Shown here one piece after another: positions 34,536-45,115 of a stretch of DNA of 64,000 nucleotides. The stretch is taken from positions 1,674,001 through 1,738,000 of the forward strand of contig NZ_CP068046.1 in assembly GCF_016698665.1 (NCBI RefSeq), given 5' to 3'. The translations under genes were made by a program, and so were the position numbers. The notes beneath the pieces are model-generated. The model was given only the letters and a program-made list of their open reading frames with translations. It did not search any database and was not told the DNA's origin. How positions within the stretch are numbered: the stretch's first letter is position 1; each line of letters starts with the position of its first letter. This stretch comes from Devosia rhizoryzae. GTDB taxonomy: Bacteria > Pseudomonadota > Alphaproteobacteria > Rhizobiales > Devosiaceae.

Positions 34536-35978
34536 CTACTTCTTGTCGGCATACGGATTGTTGCCGCCACGCAGCCAGATGCGGATCGGCGTGCCCGGCA
34601 TATCGAAGGCTTCGCGAAGCCCATTGACCAGATAGCGCTGGTATGAGGCCGGCACGGCATCAGGCCGCGAGGCGAAAATGATGAAGCTGGGGGGCCTCGT
34701 CTTGGCCTGCGTCATATAGCGCATCTTGAGGCGGCGGCCCGAAACGGCCGGAGGCGGATGGCCCTCGATCATGCCTGCGAGCCAGCGATTAAGCCGGCTG
34801 GTCGAGACATGCGCATTCCAGCTCCGCTCGATGGAAAAGATCGCGTCCATCAGCTTGTCGATGTTGCGGCCGGTCAAGCCCGAGAGCGTCACCAGCGGCA
34901 CGCCGCGCAATTGCGGCAGCAGGCGCTCGCATTCCTCGCGCAGTTCCTTGAGCTTTTCGTTCTTGTCCTCGATCAGGTCCCACTTGTTGAGCGCAATGAC
35001 CATGGCCCGGCCTTCGCGTTCGACAAGATCGGCCAGCGCCAGATCCTGCTTTTCGAAGGGGATCGTGGCATCAAGCAACAGCACCACGACTTCGGCATAT
35101 TGGATCGAGCGCAGCGAGTCGCCGACGGCCAGCTTTTCGAGCTTTTCATGCACACGCGAGCGGCGGCGGATGCCGGCGGTGTCGACGAGATTGATGGTGC
35201 GGCCTTCCCATTCCCAGGGAACAAGAATGCTGTCGCGCGTGATGCCTGCTTCCGGGCCCACCAGCACGCGGTCCTCGCCGACCATGCGGTTGACCAGCGT
35301 CGACTTGCCCGCATTGGGGCGGCCGACAATGGCGACGTTGAGATAGCGCTTGGGGTTCCAGCGCAAGGTGGCGTCCTCGCCCTCCCCCTCGAGCATGTCA
35401 GGCGTGATGTCGACATCGACCTCGGGCATGATGTCGAGATCGCCGACAGCAGCCGCCTCTTCCGCCGCCTGCTTCTCATTGGCCTTATCGATCGCCGCGG
35501 AAACGATGGAGTAGAGTTCCGAAAGCCCCAGGCCATGCTCGGCGGAAAGCGCGATCGGCTCACCAAAGCCGAGCTTGAACGCTTCGACCAGACCATCTTC
35601 TGCCGCCCGGCTTTCGGCCTTGTTGCCGACGAGGTGAACGTCCTTGCCCGCCTTGCGCAGCACCTGGGCAAAACGCTGGTCGAGCGGCACGACGCCGGCA
35701 CGCGCGTCGATCATGAACAAGATGATGTCGGCGTCGCGGATGGCGGTTTCGGTCTGCTGACGCATGCGGTCTTCGAGCGAGCCGTCCTTGACGTCCTCGT
35801 AGCCCGCCGTGTCGAGCACCTTGAAGGTGAGGTCGGCGATGCGGCCCTCGGCTTCGCGGCGATCGCGGGTAACGCCGGGCGTATCATCGACCAGCGCGAT
35901 CTTGCGGCCGACCAGGCGGTTGAACAGCGTCGACTTGCCGACATTGGGTCGACCGACAATGGCAAGTGTGACCGTCAT
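34536..35978 (-). CDS. der: Ribosome biogenesis GTPase Der
   Basis: Der (EngA) is a tandem GTPase needed for 50S subunit assembly. The 480-residue protein has two G domains: G1 [16 protein letters not shown] (9-24) with DTAGYED, and [16 protein letters not shown] (about 217) with [18 protein letters not shown], followed by NKWDL. The C-terminal KH-like domain includes [18 protein letters not shown]. The acidic linker ([16 protein letters not shown]) is typical of alphaproteobacteria. It lies 2 bp behind the YfgM-like gene; bamB, often between them, is absent. Confidence 0.97.
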   Translation of the reverse strand: MTVTLAIVGRPNVGKSTLFNRLVGRKIALVDDTPGVTRDRREAEGRIADLTFKVLDTAGYEDVKDGSLEDRMRQQTETAIRDADIILFMIDARAGVVPLDQRFAQVLRKAGKDVHLVGNKAESRAAEDGLVEAFKLGFGEPIALSAEHGLGLSELYSIVSAAIDKANEKQAAEEAAAVGDLDIMPEVDVDITPDMLEGEGEDATLRWNPKRYLNVAIVGRPNAGKSTLVNRMVGEDRVLVGPEAGITRDSILVPWEWEGRTINLVDTAGIRRRSRVHEKLEKLAVGDSLRSIQYAEVVVLLLDATIPFEKQDLALADLVEREGRAMVIALNKWDLIEDKNEKLKELREECERLLPQLRGVPLVTLSGLTGRNIDKLMDAIFSIERSWNAHVSTSRLNRWLAGMIEGHPPPAVSGRRLKMRYMTQAKTRPPSFIIFASRPDAVPASYQRYLVNGLREAFDMPGTPIRIWLRGGNNPYADKK

Positions 35979-35980
35979 GT

Positions 35981-36736
35981 CTATTCAGCAACCGGCTCGG
36001 TGACAGCAGGCTCGGCAGCGTCGTCTTGGACAATAGCGTCCACCGCATCTGCAGCGTCTTGGGCGGGCGTTTCGGCAGCGATGACCCCGTCGGAGAGCAT
36101 CTGTGCGATATAGAAGCTCACGCGGCTACGCACCGGCGACTGCACCAGCGGGTCGTTGAGGACAGCCTCGAAATTCTGCTGCGCAGCGGCGAAGTCGCCA
36201 GCCTTGTAGTGCGCGAGGCCAAGCAGCTCACGCGCCGGGCGCCGCATCTGGCTGTCATCGGTCGCGAGCGTGCCGAGGCGCGCCTCGACATCGGCAACGG
36301 TTCCCGTGTCGACCAGCACGTTACCGGCGAGAAGCAGCGCCAGCTCACGCAACCGCGGATTGGACTGGCTGCTCGACAAAGCGTCATAAGCAGCAACGGC
36401 GCCAGCACTGTCACCTTGCTCGGCAAGGAGCGCTGCCTTGCGGAACTGCGCCAAGGTGCCGTAGCCGCCCGAAGGATTGGCGGCGATGGCGTCGAGCTGC
36501 GTCTCCGCGCCGGCAATATCGCCCGCTTCGGCCGCGTCGAGCGCCGCATAAAGCTGCTGCGAGCCTTCGGCCGAACGGCTGTTGCTGTACCAGGACCAGC
36601 CTTCGTTGATTGCCACCAGCAAGACGATGGCCACCGCTCCGCCGATGACGAAAGGCGCGAAACGCCGCCAAAGCGCTCGCATCCGGTCGGAGCGCAGCTC
36701 CTCGTCAACTTCGCGGAAAATGTTCTCGTTGGACAT
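35981..36736 (-). CDS. YfgM-like tetratricopeptide protein (ancillary SecYEG translocon subunit type)
   Basis: A 251-residue protein with a cytoplasmic start ([26 protein letters not shown]), one membrane helix (about 28-46, [19 protein letters not shown]) and a periplasmic part made of TPR-like helical repeats ([37 protein letters not shown]). An acidic, Ala-rich tail ends it. The layout matches the YfgM/TPR_21 family, which contacts SecYEG and periplasmic chaperones. It is directly upstream of der, as in E. coli where bamB intervenes. Confidence 0.88.
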   Translation of the reverse strand: MSNENIFREVDEELRSDRMRALWRRFAPFVIGGAVAIVLLVAINEGWSWYSNSRSAEGSQQLYAALDAAEAGDIAGAETQLDAIAANPSGGYGTLAQFRKAALLAEQGDSAGAVAAYDALSSSQSNPRLRELALLLAGNVLVDTGTVADVEARLGTLATDDSQMRRPARELLGLAHYKAGDFAAAQQNFEAVLNDPLVQSPVRSRVSFYIAQMLSDGVIAAETPAQDAADAVDAIVQDDAAEPAVTEPVAE

Positions 36737-36820
36737 GTGGGTCTCTTTGGACGGCAGTTGAACGCGTCTTTAACACGAGGCTTGGGGAAAGCAAATTTTG
36801 CGGATGCAAGCTCTAGCGCA

Positions 36821-36862
36821 TTGCAAACGTTGATCTTGATGTATATACTATTTCGAATATAC
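36821..36862 (+). promoter_or_regulatory. vapBC promoter with overlapping inverted repeat
   Basis: TTGCAA (36821-36826) and TATACT (36844-36849) are separated by 17 bp, a good sigma-70-type promoter. GTATAT (36841-36846) and ATATAC (36857-36862) form an inverted repeat that covers the -10 region. It lies 12 bases before the vapB start. Such a site is where VapB or VapBC complexes bind to autoregulate; that role is inferred. Confidence 0.7.
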
Positions 36863-36874
36863 GGGAGCCGCAAA

Positions 36875-37135
36875 GTGACGCAACGTGCGAAGGTGTTTCA
36901 GTCCGGCAACTCGCAAGCGGTTCGCTTGCCAAAAGACTTCCGCTTCGACGTCGACGAAGTGGAAATAACAAGGGAGGGCGATGCGCTGATCCTGCGTCCT
37001 CGAGCCGAGGATGCCCAACCTTGGGCTTTCCTGCGGGCCGCCATTGCGCGTGGCGTATCCAGTGACTTTCTCGAAGGTGGCCGTGAGCAGCCTGCCGAAC
37101 AGATCCGGCCGGATCTGGAAGGCCTGTTTCGCTGA
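36875..37135 (+). CDS. vapB: Antitoxin of type II TA system, VapB/MazE-like (AbrB fold)
   Basis: An 86-residue antitoxin starting at GTG 36875, with CGGGAG seven bases upstream. The N-terminal half is a swapped-hairpin AbrB/SpoVT DNA-binding domain (TQRAKVFQSGNSQAVRLPKDF, then EVEITREGDALILRP). The C-terminal half (about 45-86) should wrap around the toxin. It overlaps vapC by one base (TGATG). It represses its own promoter in the known families and neutralises the PIN-domain RNase. No ATG start gives a full domain. Confidence 0.9.
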   Translation: MTQRAKVFQSGNSQAVRLPKDFRFDVDEVEITREGDALILRPRAEDAQPWAFLRAAIARGVSSDFLEGGREQPAEQIRPDLEGLFR

Positions 37136-37539
37136 TGAAGTGGGCGCTTGATACCAACGCCGTCATAAGTCTGGTGTCCGGTCGCTCAGCCGCCTTGGCG
37201 CTTCAGGTGCAAGCACAAAAGGTTGGCGACATTGCCGTGTCGGCGATCGTTGCTCATGAACTCTACTTCGGCGCTTATAAGAGCCAACGCGTCGAGTATA
37301 ACCTCGAAACTCTTCGCCTGCTGCTGAGAGATTTTTGCCTTCTGGAATTAGACCAGAACGATGCTCGCATTGCCGGAGAGATTCGAGCCGAATTGGCGCG
37401 AGCGGGTACACCGATTGGCCCCTACGACGTGCTGATCGCAGGGCAGGCCAAGGCCAGAGGACTGACGCTCGTCACCAACAATGTCGGTGAATTCAAGCGG
37501 GTGGCAGGGCTGCAGATCGCCGACTGGACAACGGAATAA
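37135..37539 (+). CDS. vapC: VapC-type PIN-domain ribonuclease toxin
   Basis: A 134-residue PIN-domain toxin of the VapC family, which cleaves specific tRNAs or rRNA in known cases. Acidic metal-site residues are Asp6 (ALDTNAV), Glu42 (AHELYFGA) and Asp97 (GPYDVLIAG); the fourth region is LVTNNVGEF, with Asn in the position often seen in this subgroup. It is translationally coupled to vapB. Its stop is close to the stop of the converging guaA gene. All key residues are intact, so the pair is likely active. Confidence 0.93.
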   Translation: MKWALDTNAVISLVSGRSAALALQVQAQKVGDIAVSAIVAHELYFGAYKSQRVEYNLETLRLLLRDFCLLELDQNDARIAGEIRAELARAGTPIGPYDVLIAGQAKARGLTLVTNNVGEFKRVAGLQIADWTTE

Positions 37540-37542
37540 GCC

Positions 37543-39114
37543 TTACTCCCACTCGATCGTCCCAGGCGGCTTGGATGTCACATCGTAGACCACCCGGTTG
37601 ATGCCGCGCACTTCGTTGATGATGCGGGTGGCCGTCTTGCCGAGGAAGTTCATGTCGAACTGGTAGAAGTCGGCGGTCATGCCGTCGACGGATGTCACGG
37701 CGCGCAGGGCGCAGACGAATTCGTAGGTGCGCCCGTCGCCCATGACGCCGACGGTCTGGACCGGGAGCAGCACGGCAAAGGCCTGCCAGATCTGGTCGTA
37801 TTGGCCGGACTTGCGGATTTCGTCGAGATAGATGGCGTCGGCCTGGCGCAGGATGTCGAGCTTTTCCGGCGTGATGCCGCCCGGGCAGCGAATGGCAAGG
37901 CCAGGGCCCGGAAAGGGGTGGCGGCCGATAAAGCTTTCGGGAATGCCCAGTTCGCGGCCGAGGGCGCGGACTTCGTCTTTGAACAGCTCCCGCAGCGGCT
38001 CGACCAGCTGCATGTTCATGCGCTCGGGCAGGCCGCCAACATTGTGGTGCGACTTGATGGTGACCGAAGGGCCTCCGGAGAAGGACACGGATTCGATGAC
38101 GTCGGGGTAGAGCGTGCCCTGGGCCAGGAAGTCGGCGCCGCCGATCTTCTTGGCTTCTTCCTCGAACACTTCGATGAAGAGGCGTCCGATGATCTTGCGC
38201 TTGGTTTCGGGATCGACCTGGCCTTCGAGTTCGCCCAGGAACTTCTTCGACGCATCAACGTGCACCAGCGGGATATTGTACTGATCCCGGAACATGGTGA
38301 CGACCTGCTCGGTCTCGTTGAGGCGCATCAGGCCATGGTCGACATAGATGCAGGTGAGCTGATTGCCGATGGCTTCGTGGATCAGCACGGCGGCGACCGA
38401 TGAGTCAACGCCGCCGGAGAGGCCGCAGATGACGCGGCCGGTGCCGACCTGAGCACGGATCTTTTCGATCATCTTGTCGCGGTAAGCGGCCATGGTCCAG
38501 TTGGACTGGATGCCGCAGATGTGGTGTACGAAATTGGCGTAGAGCTTGGAGCCGTCGGGCGTGTGCACCACTTCGGGGTGGAACTGCACGGCCCAGATGC
38601 GGCGCTCTTCATTGGCGATCATGGCGAAAGGCGCGTTAGGCGAGGTGCCGACGACCTCGAAGCCCTCGGGGAGCGATACAACGCGATCGCCGTGACTCAT
38701 CCAGACCTGGTGCGAGGTCGAAAGCGGCCACACGCCTTCCGAAAGCGAGCTCGTCTTCTGAACCGTCAATTCAGCACGGCCAAATTCGCGATGATGGCCT
38801 GCTTCGACCTTGCCGCCCAGCGCCATGCAGAGCGCCTGCTGGCCATAGCAAATGCCAAGGATCGGGATGTTTGCGGCAAGGATGGCCGGATCAATGGTGG
38901 GTGCGTTTTCGTCCAGCGTGGAGGCCGGGCTGCCCGACAGAACCACGCCCTTTGGCCTCAGGGCTGCCAAAGCGGCGCCAGCGGACTGGAAGGGATGAAT
39001 CTCGCAATAAACGCCGGTTTCGCGAATGCGGCGTGCGATCAACTGAGTGACCTGCGAGCCGAAATCGACGATCAGGATGGTGTCGTTAAGCGGGGCAATA
39101 TCTGGGTGCAGCAT
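37543..39114 (-). CDS. guaA: GMP synthase (glutamine-hydrolysing)
   Basis: GuaA converts XMP to GMP using glutamine and ATP. The 523-residue protein has an N-terminal glutaminase domain with Cys89 in GICYGQQ and the His-Glu pair in [10 protein letters not shown], the ATP pyrophosphatase loop LSGGVDSSV (about 233-241), and a C-terminal dimerisation domain ending [16 protein letters not shown]. It begins [21 protein letters not shown]. The gene is in the same area as guaB and rsmB but is transcribed separately, opposite to the acyltransferase gene. Confidence 0.98.
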   Translation of the reverse strand: MLHPDIAPLNDTILIVDFGSQVTQLIARRIRETGVYCEIHPFQSAGAALAALRPKGVVLSGSPASTLDENAPTIDPAILAANIPILGICYGQQALCMALGGKVEAGHHREFGRAELTVQKTSSLSEGVWPLSTSHQVWMSHGDRVVSLPEGFEVVGTSPNAPFAMIANEERRIWAVQFHPEVVHTPDGSKLYANFVHHICGIQSNWTMAAYRDKMIEKIRAQVGTGRVICGLSGGVDSSVAAVLIHEAIGNQLTCIYVDHGLMRLNETEQVVTMFRDQYNIPLVHVDASKKFLGELEGQVDPETKRKIIGRLFIEVFEEEAKKIGGADFLAQGTLYPDVIESVSFSGGPSVTIKSHHNVGGLPERMNMQLVEPLRELFKDEVRALGRELGIPESFIGRHPFPGPGLAIRCPGGITPEKLDILRQADAIYLDEIRKSGQYDQIWQAFAVLLPVQTVGVMGDGRTYEFVCALRAVTSVDGMTADFYQFDMNFLGKTATRIINEVRGINRVVYDVTSKPPGTIEWE

Positions 39115-39241
39115 GGCGAGGCTTTAGCCCTGCCCCGGCTTTTAGGCAAGCGCCTCGGATGCAGAGCGGCCTTGAGTTTTGCAGGGCAACGCGGGAGAGA
39201 TCGCGGGCGTTCTGCGACGCAGCTTTACCAGGGAATAGCCG

Positions 39242-40450
39242 ATGTCCGAACCGAACCGCTTGCATGGGGCAGATTTCCTGCGCGCCTTGGCCTGCATTGC
39301 CGTGGTGATACACCATCTCGCCGCCCGCATGGACATGGGGCGGGTACCGGAAGCGGTGCAGCCCTTGATCAAGTTCTTCGTCATGGGCAGTTTTGGGGTT
39401 ACCGTGTTCTTCGTCCTCAGCGGTTATCTTCTGGCTCGCCCGTTTTGGCTGGCGCTGGATGCTGGCGAACCGATGCCGTCGATGCGAATCTATTGGATGC
39501 GCAGGCTGGCGCGGATCGTGCCGGGGTTTTGGCTGGCCTTGGTGGTCAGCCTGGTGCTTGATCTTTGGATCGGCAATGCGGTGGCCGATGGTCAGACGCT
39601 GTTCCGGTTCTTCGCTGGCGCGCTGCTGGTCAGCGACTGGCATTGGGTGACGCTCTTTCCGGTCGACAATAATGGACCGCTCTGGTCGATCGGCTTTGAG
39701 GTCACGTCCTATTTGCTGCTGCCGCTTTGCCTGGGCCTGCTGTTTGCCGCGGGGCGCAAGGGATGGACATCGCGACTGCTGTGGCTGCCGGTCATCGGAC
39801 TGGTGCTCGGCGCGCATGCTTTGATCGTTGTCTATGCGCCGATCGACGACGTGGAGCGCGGCTGGGACCATGGCCTGATCGGCGGCGCCAAGGCCTGGAT
39901 GCCGTTCTACAATCCGGTGGGGTTCTTTGCAGTGTTTGCTTTGGGCTCGTTGGCGTCCGGTGTGCAGGTCATGCTCAAGAGCTGGCGGCATCCAGGCTTC
40001 GACGTGCTGGGTGTCGCGGCGGTGTTGGTGGCCGGTATGGTCATGGCCCTTCACATCGGCGGTCCGACGGAAGGGTACGGCTGGCTCCAACTTCCCTATG
40101 GTTTTCCATGGATGCCACTGGCAATGGGCGTGGCTCTGGTGGCGCTGTCACTATCCGTGCGCGTTGGCAAATGGCTGGACGGAGGGCCAGTGCGGTTCAT
40201 CGCCAAGATCTCGTTCGGAATTTACATCTGGCACTTCCTGCTCATGTGGCTGGCGCCGTTTGTCTGGCCGCCAGCTTTCAGGACATGGGAACCCGATGGC
40301 TGGAGCAACTGGCTCTTGACCAGCGCCGGAGTGATCGCGGCGACGCTCATCGTTGCGACGCTGAGCTTCTATTTGATCGAGCAGCCGGCGGTGCGCTGGG
40401 CCCGCCGGCTGGAAAAGCGATCGGTCCGTGGCGAACCGGCGACTGCCTAA
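39242..40450 (+). CDS. Acyltransferase family 3 membrane protein
   Basis: A 402-residue integral membrane protein with about ten helices. The N-terminus contains HGADFLRALACIAVVIHHL with the conserved Arg and His-His of acyltransferase_3 proteins, then SFGVTVFFVLSGYLLARPFW and YWMRRLARIVPGFWLAL, all typical. Such enzymes transfer acetyl or other acyl groups to sugars or cell-surface polymers on the outer face. The acceptor is unknown. Its stop overlaps that of the converging tspO-like gene by four bases. Confidence 0.92.
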   Translation: MSEPNRLHGADFLRALACIAVVIHHLAARMDMGRVPEAVQPLIKFFVMGSFGVTVFFVLSGYLLARPFWLALDAGEPMPSMRIYWMRRLARIVPGFWLALVVSLVLDLWIGNAVADGQTLFRFFAGALLVSDWHWVTLFPVDNNGPLWSIGFEVTSYLLLPLCLGLLFAAGRKGWTSRLLWLPVIGLVLGAHALIVVYAPIDDVERGWDHGLIGGAKAWMPFYNPVGFFAVFALGSLASGVQVMLKSWRHPGFDVLGVAAVLVAGMVMALHIGGPTEGYGWLQLPYGFPWMPLAMGVALVALSLSVRVGKWLDGGPVRFIAKISFGIYIWHFLLMWLAPFVWPPAFRTWEPDGWSNWLLTSAGVIAATLIVATLSFYLIEQPAVRWARRLEKRSVRGEPATA

Positions 40451-40929
40451 TTGAGAAGCGCGATTGAAAGATTGAGGTAGGTCGCAAAACTCACCCAGGC
40501 GAGATAGGGCGCGAAGAGCCATGCCGAAAGCGTATCGCGCTTGCGAACAGTGACGATGAAGCCCGCGATCGAAAGCCACATGGCGATGATGATGGCGAAG
40601 GCGAGCCAGGGCATGTTGGCGCCGAACCAGACCGGCGACCAGGCCCAGTTGAGCAGCATCTGCGCACCCCAGAACTTCATCGCCGTTGATTTGGGATCGC
40701 GCATCCAGGTGCGCCAGCCGGCGATGGCGATCAGCACATAAAGCGCAAACCAGACCGGACCGAAAACCCAGTTGGGTGGGTTCAGCGGCGGCTTTTCAAC
40801 CTCGGCATACCATGGACCGGGCGCGGTCTGGGTGCCGATCAGAGCACCGACGCCCACAACAAGAGCGAGGAAGATGGCGAGGGTGACCCAGGACTGTGGA
40901 GTCCGGTGTTCGGTCGCGGCGGCGGACAT
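40447..40929 (-). CDS. TspO/MBR family protein
   Basis: A 160-residue membrane protein with five helices and the Trp/Pro-rich signature of TspO: GTQTAPGPWYAEVEKPPLNPPNWVFGPVW after helix 1, then LNWAWSPVWFG and LAWVSFATYLNLSIALLN at the end. Members bind tetrapyrroles and related ligands and act in stress and photosynthesis regulation in other alphaproteobacteria. It is probably a single-gene transcript. The stop overlaps the converging acyltransferase gene. Confidence 0.94.
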   Translation of the reverse strand: MSAAATEHRTPQSWVTLAIFLALVVGVGALIGTQTAPGPWYAEVEKPPLNPPNWVFGPVWFALYVLIAIAGWRTWMRDPKSTAMKFWGAQMLLNWAWSPVWFGANMPWLAFAIIIAMWLSIAGFIVTVRKRDTLSAWLFAPYLAWVSFATYLNLSIALLN

Positions 40930-40986
40930 GAGTGTCTCCGATCAACTGTGAGGTTGAAGAGAGAACGAAATGGAGCCTTCGGTGGT

Positions 40987-42264
40987 TCACTGGACCTTGC
41001 GCAGCAGGTGGATGTAGAAGCCGTCGGTGTTGGTGCGGCGGGGCGTGAGGCAGAGGCCGCCTACGACCGTCGCCAAGCTTTCAGGCAGATCTGTGATTAG
41101 GGCGGAACGCCAGGCCTGCGCCATATCGACGGTCGTTAGTTCAGGATGCGCAGCCTTTAGCGCCACGATCTGGTCGTCGTTCTCTTCCGGCAGGATCGAG
41201 CAGGTGATGTAGACCAGGGTGCCGCCCGGCTTGAGGTAGCGCAAGCCTTCTTCGAGCAAAGCGGCCTGTTCGGCCTGGCGCTGGGCCAACAATTCAGGGC
41301 TGAGCTTCCACTTGGTGTCCGGACGGCGGCGCCATGTGCCGGTGCCGGTGCAGGGCGCATCGATGACGACGCGGTCCATCTTGCCCGCAAGATCATCGAG
41401 CGCGCCGGGGTTCGGCGCGCGCACCTGGGCGTTGCGTACACCATTGCGCTTAAGCCGATCATAGATGGGCGCGAGGCGATTGCGGTCTGCGTCATAGGCG
41501 AAGATCTGGCCGGAATTGCCCATTGTGGCGGCCAGCGCCAGCGTCTTGCCCCCCGCCCCTGCACAAAGATCGAGCACCTGCTCGCCCTCGCGCGCGCCAG
41601 CAATGGCGGAGACGATCTGGCTGCCCTGGTCCTGCACCTCGAACCAGCCCTTGAGATAGCCTTCGTCGGTCGTGACATTGGGCGTGCGCGCATCGCGCGG
41701 ACCGGCAGGCATGGTCAGGCCGAAAGGGGCGATGGCGGTCTGGGCGGGCGTGAACCGCGCCAGCGAGCGCATCACCTTTTCAGGCGACGCTTTGAGGGCA
41801 TTGGCGCGCAGATCGAGCGACGGACGGCCGGTCATGGCCTCGCCCTCGGCGATCCAGTTGGCCCCGAAAGCCCGTTCGAGAGATGGCGCGAGCCATTCGG
41901 GGACGTCGGCGCGCACCCAATCGGGCGCATTCGAGATGTCGTTGATGGCGATGTCGTCGATCGCTTCGGGCGCGTGGCTGTCGTCGGCAAATGCCGCATT
42001 CAGCGCCTCGGCAGTGTCGCCCCAGTTGCGCATGGCAACGGCGAGCACGAGCGCGCGTGGGCTGTCGTCGCCCATGACAAAGGCATGCGAGGCGCGGCGT
42101 CGCAGCGCGTCATAGACGAGATTGCCGATAGCGGCGCGGTCCCCTGCCCCGGCAAAGCGATTGTTGATGCCCCAGGCCTTGAGCGCCTCCGATACCGGAC
42201 GCTTGCGCGTCTCGACATCGGTCAGGACTTCGATGGCGGCGGCGAGACGGCCGGGAAGGCGCAT
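40987..42264 (-). CDS. rsmB: RsmB/NOP family class I SAM-dependent RNA methyltransferase
   Basis: A 425-residue enzyme that methylates cytosine-5, in E. coli C967 of 16S rRNA. The N-terminal NusB-like domain starts LPGRLAAAIEVLTDVETRKRPVSEAL. The catalytic part has the SAM loop DLCAGAGGKTLALAA, motif IV DAPCTGTGTWRRRPDTKW and motif VI TCSILPEEND, the two catalytic cysteines. It ends HLLRKVQ. The MAPEG gene lies three bases upstream on the same strand and may be co-transcribed. Confidence 0.93.
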   Translation of the reverse strand: MRLPGRLAAAIEVLTDVETRKRPVSEALKAWGINNRFAGAGDRAAIGNLVYDALRRRASHAFVMGDDSPRALVLAVAMRNWGDTAEALNAAFADDSHAPEAIDDIAINDISNAPDWVRADVPEWLAPSLERAFGANWIAEGEAMTGRPSLDLRANALKASPEKVMRSLARFTPAQTAIAPFGLTMPAGPRDARTPNVTTDEGYLKGWFEVQDQGSQIVSAIAGAREGEQVLDLCAGAGGKTLALAATMGNSGQIFAYDADRNRLAPIYDRLKRNGVRNAQVRAPNPGALDDLAGKMDRVVIDAPCTGTGTWRRRPDTKWKLSPELLAQRQAEQAALLEEGLRYLKPGGTLVYITCSILPEENDDQIVALKAAHPELTTVDMAQAWRSALITDLPESLATVVGGLCLTPRRTNTDGFYIHLLRKVQ

Positions 42265-42267
42265 GGG

Positions 42268-42702
42268 TCAGATACTCGGCAGAGAAAGGATGCGGAACAG
42301 CAGCCATAGCCAGAACAGGGCAAGCACGGCAAGGCCGGCACTATAGGCGGCAAAGCGGCGATGCACGCGATTGGTGCTGACGTGGATAATGGCATGCACA
42401 TAGCGCAGCGCCACGAACAGAGTGGCGAGCACGACCTCGACCCAGCCCACAAGCCCGGTTTGCAAGGCCAGCAGCGTCGCAACAAAGAACAGCATCGGCA
42501 GCTGGAACTGGTTGTCGAAACTGTTGGACAGAAGCCGCGCCTTGAGCGGATAGGCCGTGCGGTCCACCGCAATGTCAGCGACGTTGATCTCGCCGCTCAT
42601 GACCCTCGGCACGCGCTCGCGCCCCATAAGCACGAGAATGGCAACGGTCAGCAACACCTGCGCGCCCATGGCGAGGATCAGGAGCTTGTCGACGAGAGGC
42701 AT
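42268..42702 (-). CDS. MAPEG family membrane protein
   Basis: A 144-residue protein with four hydrophobic helices. It resembles the MAPEG family by length, helix pattern, RLLSNSFDNQFQLPMLFFVA in the second helix region and RYVHAIIHVSTNRVHRRFAAYSAG in the third. MAPEG proteins in eukaryotes handle glutathione and eicosanoids; bacterial members are mostly uncharacterised. It is three bases from rsmB. No export signal is visible. Confidence 0.88.
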   Translation of the reverse strand: MPLVDKLLILAMGAQVLLTVAILVLMGRERVPRVMSGEINVADIAVDRTAYPLKARLLSNSFDNQFQLPMLFFVATLLALQTGLVGWVEVVLATLFVALRYVHAIIHVSTNRVHRRFAAYSAGLAVLALFWLWLLFRILSLPSI

Positions 42703-42807
42703 GGTGAAGCTCCGGTAAAGAATCGCGTGCTGCGGCTAAGCCGTTGATTTCAGATTCGGAACGTGGGCGCAGCGCCAGCCGTTGCTTGCCGAACGGAGAA
42801 TGCTGGC

Positions 42808-43146
42808 ATGACCGACGACGAAAAGGACGACATCCGAAAGGAGTTCGGCGAGGCCGTCAACATGGCGCCGGCCGCGCTCGAAAAGTGGCTCGACACCGAG
42901 CACAGCAAGGAAGTCGGCTGGCCCAAGGATCGCGACGAGGGAGAAGAGTCCGTCGGCCACCATTCGGGCCGCCGCATCGTCGAGATCAAGCGCAAGAAGG
43001 TGGCCGAACTCACCGACGACGACTTCGCCCAGATGCGCAAGGTCGTCGGCTATGTGCACCGGCATCTCAAGCAACGCCCGGATGGCGATATCACCGACAC
43101 CAGGTGGCGCTATTCGCTGATGAACTGGAGGCATGAGCCGAAGTGA
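42808..43146 (+). CDS. DUF3140-type protein
   Basis: A small hydrophilic protein of 112 residues from ATG 42808 (MTDDEKDDIRKEFGEAVNMAP). It carries the typical stretch LEKWLDTEHSKEVGW, GEESVGHHSGRRIVEI and YVHRHLKQRP followed by WRYSLMNWGHDP-like ending (WRYSLMNWRHEPK), matching the DUF3140 family. Members are thought to bind DNA or respond to stress, but no activity is established to my knowledge. The frame extends 15 codons upstream without similarity. A REP-like element follows. Confidence 0.85.
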   Translation: MTDDEKDDIRKEFGEAVNMAPAALEKWLDTEHSKEVGWPKDRDEGEESVGHHSGRRIVEIKRKKVAELTDDDFAQMRKVVGYVHRHLKQRPDGDITDTRWRYSLMNWRHEPK

Positions 43147-43168
43147 GCCGCGGCACCACTCAGCCCTG

Positions 43169-43260
43169 AGACCTCATGGTGAGCTTGTCGAACCACGAGG
43201 TCGGGTACACGAGATCGTGCCACGACCTCGTCCTTCGACAGGCTCAGGATGAGGTCTACT
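43169..43260. repeat. REP-like double-hairpin element, copy 2 (inverted)
   Basis: This is the inverted counterpart of the element at 1312-1402. The arms GACCTCATGGTGAGCTTGTC and the complement of GACCTCATCCTGAGCCTGTC are the same as in copy 1 when read from the other strand; the centre differs. It lies between the convergent DUF3140 and guaB genes. Confidence 0.85.
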
Positions 43261-43278
43261 GGTGCCCTGCTTCCGCCG

Positions 43279-45115
<1,837 letters not shown>

